From Bifidobacterium vespertilionis (GTDB taxonomy: Bacteria > Actinomycetota > Actinomycetes > Actinomycetales > Bifidobacteriaceae): a stretch of DNA of 64,000 nucleotides. The stretch is taken from the NCBI RefSeq assembly GCF_008698145.1, contig NZ_RZNZ01000013.1, positions 1 through 64,000 on the forward strand. The letters are read 5' to 3'. Position 1 is the stretch's first letter, and each line of letters starts with the position of its first letter. Under the pieces are notes generated by a model, which saw only the letters and a list, made by a program, of their open reading frames with translations, had not been told where the DNA came from and made no database searches. A program made the translations under genes and the position numbers. Below are positions 24,184 to 32,563 of the stretch, one piece after another.

Positions 24184-25233
24184 ATGAGCATCGATCGTCG
24201 CAAGGCGTTCCACGACATCGCCAACCGCCGCCCCTCCGAGGTCCCGTACCTCGTGGGCGCCTGGCAGCATCTTGTGGGCCACGAATACGGTTCCGAGACC
24301 TTTGCGCGCGCCTATGTCGACTTCGTGAAGCGCTGGGATTGGGAGTGGGTCAAGATCAACCCGCGTGCCGTCTACTACGCCGAGGCATGGGGCTCGCAGT
24401 ACGATCCCGACGATTATCCGGGCGTGGTGCTGCCCCGCCAGCTCAAGCCCGGCATCGCCAAGCCGGAGGACGTTGAATCCGTCAACCGCCTTGATCCCAA
24501 GGGTGACAACGCGATCGGCGAGAACTACCGCGCCGCTGCGCTCATCCGCGAGGAGCTCAAGGACCGCGCGGTGCTCCAGACCGTCTTCTCGCCGCTGTCC
24601 GTCTATCTGCAGATCGCCGATCTGCCGCTTTATCCGGGCGATCCGGTGGCCAAGCCCATCGTGACGCGCGATCAGATCATCAAGGATCAGTCTCGGAACG
24701 CCAAGCGGGCCCTGAACAACATCGCCCTGACGCTCGCCGACTACGCCGTAGCGCTGGTCACGCCGGTCGAGCAGGGCGGCGCGGGACTCGACGGCATCTT
24801 CTTCGCCGAGACCGGCATCGTCTCCGAGGGCTTCTTCAGCCGCGAGGAGTACCTCGAGTTCTCCGAGCCGTACGATCGCATCGTGATCGAGGCGGTCCGC
24901 AAGGCCAACCCGGACGCCGTGGTGCTGTTGCACACCTGCCGCAAGGATTCGCATCCCGACTGGTTCGTGGGATCCGGCGCGCAGATCATCCAGTGGGACC
25001 AGTACATCGGCGGCAACCCGTCGATCGACGCGGATCTGGATACCGTTCCGGTGGGCGGCGCCAGCCAGAACGATTTCGAGCCGGACGCCGACCCGGAGGT
25101 GGTCCGCCGCGAGATCCAGGACACCATCGCCCGTCGCAAGGGCCGGCCGTTCCTGCTCGCCCCGAGCTGCACGGTCCCCACGCCCGCCAACGAGGAATCC
25201 CTGCGGATCCTCAGCGAAGCGCGCGTGGCATGA
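24184..25233 (+). CDS. URO-D superfamily protein (cobamide/thiol methyltransferase-like)
   Basis: The 349-residue protein has the URO-D TIM-barrel pattern but not a heme-pathway context: no other heme genes are near, and bifidobacteria generally do not make heme. Near the C-terminus it carries His250-x-Cys252 (LLHTC) and Cys329 (LAPSC), the HxC...C zinc/thiol signature of MtaA/CmuA-like methyltransferases in this superfamily. The ending (APSCTVPTPANEESLR) matches that group. A methyl transfer to or from a thiol, or a related C1 reaction, is therefore plausible. ATG 24184 has AAGGAAGGAG upstream. It is the first gene of the operon containing the amino-acid ABC importer. Confidence 0.82.
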   Translation: MSIDRRKAFHDIANRRPSEVPYLVGAWQHLVGHEYGSETFARAYVDFVKRWDWEWVKINPRAVYYAEAWGSQYDPDDYPGVVLPRQLKPGIAKPEDVESVNRLDPKGDNAIGENYRAAALIREELKDRAVLQTVFSPLSVYLQIADLPLYPGDPVAKPIVTRDQIIKDQSRNAKRALNNIALTLADYAVALVTPVEQGGAGLDGIFFAETGIVSEGFFSREEYLEFSEPYDRIVIEAVRKANPDAVVLLHTCRKDSHPDWFVGSGAQIIQWDQYIGGNPSIDADLDTVPVGGASQNDFEPDADPEVVRREIQDTIARRKGRPFLLAPSCTVPTPANEESLRILSEARVA

Positions 25234-25266
25234 CCGACGGCCGGGACCGTGACGGTCCGGCCGGTC
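25234..25266 (+). other. Intercistronic hairpin before the binding-protein gene
   Basis: An imperfect GC-rich stem (about 25232-25249 with 25253-25266) follows the URO-D stop. No T run follows it directly, so it looks like an mRNA stabiliser or processing site, as is common before highly expressed binding-protein genes, rather than a terminator. Confidence 0.45.
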
Positions 25267-25320
25267 GCATCGCATTTCCATTTTTCACATCCGAATCATC
25301 ATCCAAGAGAGGGGAACACC

Positions 25321-26502
25321 ATGTTCAATCTGAAGAAGGCGCTTGTCAGAGCGTCTGCCATCGTCGGGTCCATCGGCCTGCTCGCCACCACCGCGGCCTG
25401 CGGTCTGGGTGGCGACGCGGCCAATGCGGCCAAGAACGGCACCGCCGATTCCGACACCGTCAACATCGGTGTCATCTACCCGCAGACTGGCCAATACGCC
25501 GAGTACGGCCGCCTGTTCAAGCAGGGCTTCGACCTCGCCGTGGAGAAGGTGAACGCGGATGGCGGCGTCAAGGGCAAGAAGCTGGGCCTCAAGTACTTCG
25601 ACACCCAGTCCGACGCCAAGCAGGATGCGGCCGTGGCCCCCAAGCTCGTGGCCGACCAGTCGATCATCGCGGTCGTGGGCGACTATGCTTCCCCTGCCTC
25701 CGCCGCCGCCTCGCCGATCTTCCAGCAGGCCGGTCTGGTCCACTACGGCTTCAACAACTCCGCGCCCACCTTCACCGACACCGGTGACCATGTGTGGACG
25801 CCTCAGATTGGCCAGGACGTGTACCAGAAGGCCAACGCGGATATCGTGGCCAAGAGCGCCAAGAAGATCTCCGTGGTCTACATCGAGAACGATTGGGGCA
25901 AGCAGGCCTACCAGTACTTCAAGGAGGAGGCCGCCAAGAATGGCACCGAGATCGTCTACGAGTCCAGCTATCTGCCCGACTCCACCGATCTGTCCCCGAT
26001 CCTGATCCCCGCGCGCGACGCCAAGCCGGATGCGGTCGTTGACATCGGCTACGGCCCGGACGGCGCTCTGGTGATCAACACCCTGCGCGACAAGCTCGGC
26101 TACACCGGCCCGTACTTCGGCGGCCAGGAGACCAAGGAGTTCCTGCAGCTGGCCGGCAAGAACGCCGAGGGCACGATCATCACCGGCAGCTTCTCCGCCA
26201 CCGGCACCCAGGACTCCAAGGCCCAGCAGTTCGTCAAGGACTTCAACGCCAAGTACGGCAACAACCCCGGCAACTTCGAGGTGACCGCCTACCAGGCGAT
26301 CATCGATCTCGCCTACGTGGCCAACAAGACCGAGCCCACCCGCGAAGGCATCCAGAAGGGCCTGCAGACCGTGACCGACATCCCGCTCTACCAGGGCAAG
26401 GGCGGCACGTTCAAGTTCAACCAGACCAACCGCCGCGCGGACAACATCGAGCCGATCCTGCTGATCGTCAAGGACGGCCAGTTCGTCCAGTACAACGACT
26501 GA
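25321..26502 (+). CDS. Branched-chain-amino-acid-type ABC transporter substrate-binding lipoprotein
   Basis: The 393-residue protein has a lipoprotein signal (LLATTAAC, lipidated Cys27) and a type-I periplasmic-binding fold of the LivJ/LivK family beginning at NIGVIYPQTGQYAEYGRLFKQG. Membrane-anchored outside, it should deliver ligand to the fused permease downstream. LivJ-family proteins bind Leu/Ile/Val but also many other amino acids, amides and aromatic compounds, so the ligand is open. ATG 25321 follows GAGAGGGGAA. The 173-nt gap to the permease gene contains hairpins and a duplicated GGCCGCGTGACCAC. Confidence 0.93.
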   Translation: MFNLKKALVRASAIVGSIGLLATTAACGLGGDAANAAKNGTADSDTVNIGVIYPQTGQYAEYGRLFKQGFDLAVEKVNADGGVKGKKLGLKYFDTQSDAKQDAAVAPKLVADQSIIAVVGDYASPASAAASPIFQQAGLVHYGFNNSAPTFTDTGDHVWTPQIGQDVYQKANADIVAKSAKKISVVYIENDWGKQAYQYFKEEAAKNGTEIVYESSYLPDSTDLSPILIPARDAKPDAVVDIGYGPDGALVINTLRDKLGYTGPYFGGQETKEFLQLAGKNAEGTIITGSFSATGTQDSKAQQFVKDFNAKYGNNPGNFEVTAYQAIIDLAYVANKTEPTREGIQKGLQTVTDIPLYQGKGGTFKFNQTNRRADNIEPILLIVKDGQFVQYND

Positions 26503-26675
26503 TCGCAATAACGCGGCGGACGCGCCCGGAACGGATTCGCCTTTCAGATGGGCTTCCGATCCGGACGCGTCGCCGTGCGGCCGCGTGACCACCGTGCGTT
26601 CGTCATCACGGTGGCCGCGTGACCACACGGCATGCAATGCAGGCCGCAAACCGCACATCCCCAGAGGAAGTTCCC

Positions 26676-28490
26676 ATGATTGACACCCTATTCGCCGGAC
26701 TCATCCACGGCAGCGTCTACGCGCTTGTGGCCGTGGGCATGTCCCTGATCTTCGGCGTGACCAACGTCGCCAACTTCGCGCAGGGCTCGCTCGTGGCCGT
26801 GGGCATGATGGTGGCCTGGTGGCTCGGCACCTCGCTCGGCTGGGGCATCGTGCCCACCATTCTCGCTGTGATCGTCGTGACCGGACTGCTCGGCCTGATC
26901 ATGAATGTGGCCGTGATTTCCCCGCTCGAGGGACGAAAGCCGATCGCCGCCCTGCTTGCCACGATCGGCGTCGGCCAGGTGCTGGACAACGGCCTGCAGA
27001 TCATCTTCGGTCCCCAGACCCGGCCGTTTCCCAAGCTTCTGCCCACCTACAACCTCCAGGCGTTCGGCATACGATTCGGCACCTCCGACGTGGTGATGGT
27101 GATCTTCGCCATCGTCTCCATGCTGGGTCTGTGGGCATTCCTCAAATTCGGCAAGTCCGGCCAGGCCATCCGAGCCACCTCGCAGGATCCGGATGCCGCC
27201 CGCCAGATGGGCATTCCGGTCAAGTCGATCCGCAACCTGTCCTTTGTGATCGGCGCGGTTCTGGCCGGCATCTCCGGCATATTCGTGGGACTGTTCAACG
27301 CGAACATCAACCCGATGAACGGCGGCACGATCGGCATGACCGCCTTCGTGGCGGCCACGATCGGCGGACTCGGCTCCATCCCCGGCGCGGTGGTTGGCGG
27401 ACTGGTGCTCGGCGTGGTCGAGGCGCTCGGCATCAGCTGGCTGGGTGATGGCGCGCATGACCTCATCACCTTCGGCGCGCTGCTCATCATTCTGATCGTG
27501 CGTCCGCAGGGTCTGCTCGGCAAGAACACCGACGTGCGCACCGAACCGCTCACCGGCACGTTCCTGGGCGGCGGGCGACCCATCAGCCTGCCGTGGTGGG
27601 GCAATCTCGCGCTTGCCGTGCTCGCGTTGGCCACCCCGTTCTTCTTCTCCGACTATCTGTCCGGCGTGGGCACGCAGATCGCCATCTATGCGATCGCCGC
27701 TGTGGGCCTCACGCTGATCTCCGGCTCGGCCGGCCAGACAATTCTGGGCATGGCCGGTCCGTTCGCCGTGGGCGCGTACACATCCGCGATCCTCACCACC
27801 CGTCTCGACTGGCCGTTCCTGCTGGCCCTGCTGGCCGCCGGCGTGGTGGCCGCGATCGCCGCGAGCATCCTCACCTTCCCCGTCTGGAAGCTGTCCGGCC
27901 ATTATGTGGCCATCGCCACGATCGGCGTGGGTTCCGTGATGGTGGCGATCATCCGTCTTGCCGAGCCGCTGACCAAGGGTTCGCTGGGCATCCAGGGCAT
28001 TCCGTTCGCCAACGTGTTCGGCCAGGTGCTCTACACCCAGCAGATGATGTATCTGCTCGATCTGGTGGTGCTGATCCTTGCGCTGGTGGTGGTCAGCCGC
28101 ATCCGCGCCTCTCATCTTGGCCGCGTCTTCGAGGCCGTGGGCTCCGACCAGGAGGCCTCCGAGGCCATTGCGATCCGCACGGGTGCGTACAAGGCGCTCG
28201 CCTACGCCATCGCGGCGTTCTTCGCAGGACTTGCCGGCTCGCTGTTGGCCCATCAGTACACGTACATCGACCCGACCATCTTCAACTCGAACATGTCGCT
28301 GCTGATCCTGACGATCATCGTGATGGGCGGCATGAATTCCCCGCTTGGCGCGGTGCTCGGCTCGATCATCCTGATCGGTGGTCCGGAGCTGCTGCGCTTC
28401 GTGCCCGACGCGCGCATCCTCGCCTACGGCGTGCTGCTGGTGCTCATCATCCTCTTCAGGCCGCAGGGCCTGTTCGCGAGAAAGGCGTGA
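26676..28490 (+). CDS. Fused LivH-LivM ABC transporter permease
   Basis: The 604-residue protein joins two permease domains that are normally separate. Residues about 1-285 match LivH (start MIDTLFAGLIHGSVYALVAVG, ending IILIVRPQGLLG). Residues about 305-604 match LivM (GLTLISGSAGQTILGMAGPFAVGAY, GSDQEASEAIAIRTGAYK, ending LIILFRPQGLFARKA). Both halves carry the cytoplasmic coupling segment. ATG 26676 has GAGGAAG upstream; an earlier in-frame ATG has no site. The fusion makes a pseudo-dimer that should pair with the fused ATPase gene four bases downstream. Confidence 0.94.
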   Translation: MIDTLFAGLIHGSVYALVAVGMSLIFGVTNVANFAQGSLVAVGMMVAWWLGTSLGWGIVPTILAVIVVTGLLGLIMNVAVISPLEGRKPIAALLATIGVGQVLDNGLQIIFGPQTRPFPKLLPTYNLQAFGIRFGTSDVVMVIFAIVSMLGLWAFLKFGKSGQAIRATSQDPDAARQMGIPVKSIRNLSFVIGAVLAGISGIFVGLFNANINPMNGGTIGMTAFVAATIGGLGSIPGAVVGGLVLGVVEALGISWLGDGAHDLITFGALLIILIVRPQGLLGKNTDVRTEPLTGTFLGGGRPISLPWWGNLALAVLALATPFFFSDYLSGVGTQIAIYAIAAVGLTLISGSAGQTILGMAGPFAVGAYTSAILTTRLDWPFLLALLAAGVVAAIAASILTFPVWKLSGHYVAIATIGVGSVMVAIIRLAEPLTKGSLGIQGIPFANVFGQVLYTQQMMYLLDLVVLILALVVVSRIRASHLGRVFEAVGSDQEASEAIAIRTGAYKALAYAIAAFFAGLAGSLLAHQYTYIDPTIFNSNMSLLILTIIVMGGMNSPLGAVLGSIILIGGPELLRFVPDARILAYGVLLVLIILFRPQGLFARKA

Positions 28491-28493
28491 ACC

Positions 28494-30320
28494 ATGTCTC
28501 TGCCCATTTCCGATTCCGAACTGCACGAGGCGGTGGACAACGTGCCGATCGCCCCCGAGGACCTGCAGGGCGACGCCGACCTTGAAACCTTCGCCGAGGA
28601 TCATCGCCACGCGGTGCTCAAGGCGCCCGTGGTGCTGCGCGTGCGCGAGCTGAACAAGTCGTTTGAGGGTCTGCACGCCGTCAACGATGTGTCCTTTGAC
28701 CTGCACCAGGGCGAGGTGATCTCGATCATCGGCCCCAACGGCTCCGGCAAGTCGACCACGATCAACCTGATCTCCGGATTCCTCAAGCCCGATTCCGGCA
28801 TCATCGACATCGACAACGAGCCGGTGGCCGGCCTGTCCGCCCCGGAGATCTCCGAGCGCGGTTTGGCCCGTACGTTCCAGAATGGCCGCGTGTTCGGCGC
28901 GCTCACGGTGGATGAGAACATCAGCCTTGGCTTCCACAAGCGGCTCAACGCCCAGCGGCCGTTCAAGTCGCTGCAGAAGTATCCGATCATCCGCTGGCTG
29001 CCCCTGCTGGGGGAGACCGCGCTCGCGCTGGTGCCCGGGCCGCACACGCTGCGGGAGAACAAAGAGGTCGACAAGCGCGTGGAGCGCGAGGTGGACCGCT
29101 TCAAAGAGCGCCTTGGCGATCGCCGCGGCGATTACACGTACACGCTGTCCTACGCGAACCGCCGGCGCACCGAAATCGCCCGCGCGCACATCAGCGAGCC
29201 GAAGCTGCTGCTGCTCGACGAACCGACGGCCGGCATGAACCAGTCGGAAACCGCCGAGGTGCTCCAACAGCTTCAGCACCTGAAGGCCCAGGGGCATACG
29301 ATCCTGCTCGTGGAGCACAAGATCGAGCTGGTGACCGCGCTGTCCGACCACGTGATCGCCATGGACGGCGGCAGGATCATCGCGTTCGGCGACCCGGACG
29401 ACGTGCGCAGGAACCCCGAGGTGGTGGCCGCGTATCTGGGCAAGCGCCGGGAGATCCGCAAGACCACGGCCGCGGCCGGTCAGAGCGATGTGCTGGCCAA
29501 GCAGAACGCGATCGACGCGGTGGCTGCGGTGAACGAACCGGCGGGGTCCCCGGATTCGGCCGCGTTGGCATCAGACGGGAAGAAGCCCGTCGAGTCCGCG
29601 CTGCTCACGCTGGACAACGTGGACGTCTACTACGGTCAGGTCCATGCACTGCAGGGCGTGAGCATCTCGGTGCCCCAGGGGGCGATCGTCTCGCTGCTTG
29701 GCGGCAACGCTTCCGGCAAATCCACCACGATGAAGACGATTCTGGGCCTGAAGCACCCCAAGAACGGCACGATCACGTACGAGGGCAGGGACATCACGCA
29801 TGAATCCACCCGCGGCCGCGTCAAATCGGGCATTGCGGCCGTTCCCGAGGCGCGCCGCATCTTCCCGGCCATGACCGTGGAGGAGAACCTGTTGTCCGGC
29901 GCATACACGCGTCCCAAGTCGGACAACATCGCCGCGGACGTGGCGCTCATGTACGAGCGGTTCCCGCGCCTGAAGGAGCGTCGCACGCAGCAGGCCGGCA
30001 CGATGTCCGGCGGCGAGCAGCAGATGCTGGCTTTCGCGCGCGCTCTGATGAGCCGGCCGAAGATCATCTGCATGGACGAGCCCACCATGGGTCTGTCGCC
30101 GAAGCTGGTGGAGGATGTGCTGGAGCAGATCGCCACGCTGCGCGATGAGCTGGGCGTCTCCGTGCTGATGGTGGAGCAGCAGGCCGAATTGGCACTGTCC
30201 ATCGCCGACTACGGCTACGTGCTGCAGAACGGTCGCATCCGCCTGTACGGCAAGGCGTCCGAGCTGCTGCACAACCCGGCTGTGCAGGAGGCGTATCTGG
30301 GCGGCGCCGTGGAGGACTGA
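28494..30320 (+). CDS. Fused LivG-LivF ABC transporter ATPase
   Basis: The 608-residue protein has two complete ATPase domains. The LivG-like half has an N-terminal extension of about 45 residues, Walker A GPNGSGKSTT, an unusual signature LSYANRRRTEIARA and Walker B LLLLDEPTAG. An acidic/Ala linker (about 325-365) leads to the LivF-like half with Walker A GGNASGKSTT, canonical MSGGEQQMLAFARAL and CMDEPTMGLSP. It powers import through the fused LivHM. The first half lacks the usual Gly-Gln after LSY, so one composite ATP site may be weak. The start lies 3 nt after the permease stop. Confidence 0.94.
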   Translation: MSLPISDSELHEAVDNVPIAPEDLQGDADLETFAEDHRHAVLKAPVVLRVRELNKSFEGLHAVNDVSFDLHQGEVISIIGPNGSGKSTTINLISGFLKPDSGIIDIDNEPVAGLSAPEISERGLARTFQNGRVFGALTVDENISLGFHKRLNAQRPFKSLQKYPIIRWLPLLGETALALVPGPHTLRENKEVDKRVEREVDRFKERLGDRRGDYTYTLSYANRRRTEIARAHISEPKLLLLDEPTAGMNQSETAEVLQQLQHLKAQGHTILLVEHKIELVTALSDHVIAMDGGRIIAFGDPDDVRRNPEVVAAYLGKRREIRKTTAAAGQSDVLAKQNAIDAVAAVNEPAGSPDSAALASDGKKPVESALLTLDNVDVYYGQVHALQGVSISVPQGAIVSLLGGNASGKSTTMKTILGLKHPKNGTITYEGRDITHESTRGRVKSGIAAVPEARRIFPAMTVEENLLSGAYTRPKSDNIAADVALMYERFPRLKERRTQQAGTMSGGEQQMLAFARALMSRPKIICMDEPTMGLSPKLVEDVLEQIATLRDELGVSVLMVEQQAELALSIADYGYVLQNGRIRLYGKASELLHNPAVQEAYLGGAVED

Positions 30321-30368
30321 GCCGGATGATTCGTTGATTCAACGGCAGATCAAGGAACGGAGACTGAC

Positions 30369-31126
30369 ATGGCCAAGGGCAAGAAGGCGGGCCGCGATGC
30401 GCGGACCGCGTTGGTGACCGGCGCCGGCGGAGGCGTGGGCGGGGCGCTTGTGCGCACGCTGGCCAAACGAGGCTGGCGGGTGATCGCGATCGTGCACGCC
30501 TATGCCGATGCGCAGACGCTCAACGGCATCGACAACATCGAGGCGTTCCGGCTGGATCTGGACAACGGCGATCACGTGACCAAGTGGGCTCGCGAGTTGC
30601 TGGGGGACAAGGTCGATCGGCTTGACCTGCTGGCGCATGTGGCGGCCGTCGGTCCGGTGGGGCCGGCCGCGCAGGCCACGGACGCGCTGTGGACCGAGAC
30701 GCTGGCCGTCAACGTGGTGGCGCCGGCGCTGCTGACCGCCGGGTTGCTGCCGGCGCTCAGGGCCGCGAAGGGCACTGTGGTGTTCGTCAACTCCGGTGCG
30801 GGGGAGCGGGGCGTGGTGGGCCACGCCGTGTACGCGGCCTCCAAACATGCCCTGCGCGGATACGCCGATACGCTTCGTCTGGAGGAGACCGCCAACGGCG
30901 TGCGCGTGAGCACGATCTACCCCGGTCCGATCGACACGCGCATGCTGCTGCAGGACACCACGCTGCCCGAGGGGCCGGGCCGGACGACTTCATCCGGCCG
31001 CAGAGCGTGGCCGATGCGATCGTGTGGCTGGCCGACGCCACCGGGGATGTGCATGTGACGAATCTGGATCTGCGCCCGCGGGAGGAACTGGCGGCGAAGT
31101 ACGCGCGCAAGCGCGATGCGGAATAA
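30369..31126 (+). pseudogene. Short-chain dehydrogenase/reductase, frameshifted near the C-terminus
   Basis: The first 207 codons give a normal SDR: TGAGGGVGGALV (NAD(P)-binding, residues 18-29), the active-site YAASK, and YPGPIDTRM. At about 30975-30995 the frame shifts; the expected C-terminus (FIRPQSVADAIVWLAD, then a stretch ending ARKRDAE) continues in the +2 frame to 31126. The combined span is one base short of 253 codons, consistent with a one-base deletion in the G/C-rich run GGGGCCGGGCCGGACGAC. The in-frame product would end at 31058 with an unrelated tail. Whether this is a real mutation, a sequencing error or phase variation cannot be told. Confidence 0.85.
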
Positions 31127-31178
31127 GTACATAAGTATCCAACAGCTACTGAATCATTAAAGGATGGAGAATACGCAT

Positions 31179-32378
31179 ATGACGGACAATGCGCTCAGGA
31201 TCGATGACGATCTGCGAAACAGCCTGCTCAAGGGCTACGAATGGTTCCATCGTCATCCCGAACCCTCGTATGGGGAGTTCGCGACCACCGAGCGCATTCG
31301 GGGGATCCTGCAGGAGCATGGCATCGAGATCCTCGACTCGGGGCTGAAGACCGGACTGGTGGCGGTGGTGCGCGGAACGCGCGGCGACGGCCCGGTGATC
31401 GCCCTGCGAGGCGACATCGACGGCCTGCCGGTCACCGAGGCCACCGGACTGCCCTATGCCTCAGAAAACGTTGGGTTCATGCACGCCTGCGGGCATGATT
31501 TCAATCTGTCCGTGGCCTTGGGCGCGGCTGTGCTGCTCCGGCGCAACCGAGACGCGTTCGCCGGCACTGTGAAGGTCATCTTCCAACCGGCAGAGGAGGG
31601 CAAGGCCACCGCCACGCGGCCCACCGGAGCCGTGCAGGTGATCGACACCGGCGTGCTGGACGATGTGCGGGCCTTCTTCGGCACGCATGATGCGGCCGGC
31701 GAGGTGGGTGCGATCTACATCCGCGAAGGCGGCATCTCCGGGGCGGTGGACAAGTTCCAGGTCACGGTGACCGGCAAGGGCGCGCACGCGGCCGAACCGA
31801 ACGGCGGCGTGGACCCGATCACGGCCGTCACGGCGATCGTGCAGGGCCTGCAGGCCGTGACCGCCCGCAATCTTGATCCGGTCCATCCGCGCGTGCTGTC
31901 CGTCACGCATCTCGAGGCCGGCAGCACATGGAACGTGATTCCCGAGACGGCGTTCTTCGAAGGAACCGTGCGCACCACCAATCCGACCGATCGCGTGGCC
32001 GCCAAGGACGCGGCCGTGCGGATCATCGAGAACACCGCCGCCGCGTACGGTGCCACGGCGGATGTGCAGTGGTTCTTCGGATCACCCTCCGTGGTCAACG
32101 ATCCGCATTGGAGCGAGACGGCCCGGTCCGTGGCGGAGGGGCTGGGACTCAAGACCGGCGTGGCCATCCCCGAGCTCGGCGGCGAGGATTTCTCGTACTA
32201 TTTGGACAAGGCGCCCGGCGTGTTCGTGCGCGTGGGGGCCGGGGAAACCGGCGCCGCGCATGGTCCCACGTTCGCGCCCGATCCCACCGGCATCCCGGCG
32301 GGCGCGGAATATCTGGCCAACATCGCCGTGCGTGCGTTGGAGGAGCTGGGTGAGTCGGGCGATCCGGCGGCTCGGTGA
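31179..32378 (+). CDS. M20D-family amidohydrolase (N-acyl-amino-acid hydrolase-like)
   Basis: The 399-residue metallohydrolase resembles hippurate/N-acetyl-amino-acid/IAA-amino-acid hydrolases. Metal-site motifs are present: ACGHD (Cys and His ligands), PAEEG, GTHDAA where many relatives have HxxP, and GGEDFSYY near the end; HAAEPNGGVDP marks the dimerisation-domain contact. It would split an acyl group from an amino acid in the cytoplasm. ATG 31179 is preferred (GGAGA 9 nt upstream) over ATG 31164, which has none. Its place after a liv-type importer suggests it processes the imported compound. Confidence 0.9.
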   Translation: MTDNALRIDDDLRNSLLKGYEWFHRHPEPSYGEFATTERIRGILQEHGIEILDSGLKTGLVAVVRGTRGDGPVIALRGDIDGLPVTEATGLPYASENVGFMHACGHDFNLSVALGAAVLLRRNRDAFAGTVKVIFQPAEEGKATATRPTGAVQVIDTGVLDDVRAFFGTHDAAGEVGAIYIREGGISGAVDKFQVTVTGKGAHAAEPNGGVDPITAVTAIVQGLQAVTARNLDPVHPRVLSVTHLEAGSTWNVIPETAFFEGTVRTTNPTDRVAAKDAAVRIIENTAAAYGATADVQWFFGSPSVVNDPHWSETARSVAEGLGLKTGVAIPELGGEDFSYYLDKAPGVFVRVGAGETGAAHGPTFAPDPTGIPAGAEYLANIAVRALEELGESGDPAAR

Positions 32379-32563
32379 ATGCGACGGACCGAAGCGATGC
32401 GCCCGATCGACGCCTATCAGCTGATCTGATATCCGCCAATAAGCAAACGTTGTATCCATATGCCCGTGTTTCGCGGCCCCGGTTCGTACACTTGGAATGT
32501 TGCATGAAACGGCCGTGCGACCCAAGTGCCGGCGCTGGCCCAACCAATCCAGAGGAGCCCATC

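Noticed and set aside
24184..25233. hemE (uroporphyrinogen decarboxylase)
   Set aside because: The fold matches, but the HxC...C signature and the operon context fit the methyltransferase branch better, and no heme genes are near.
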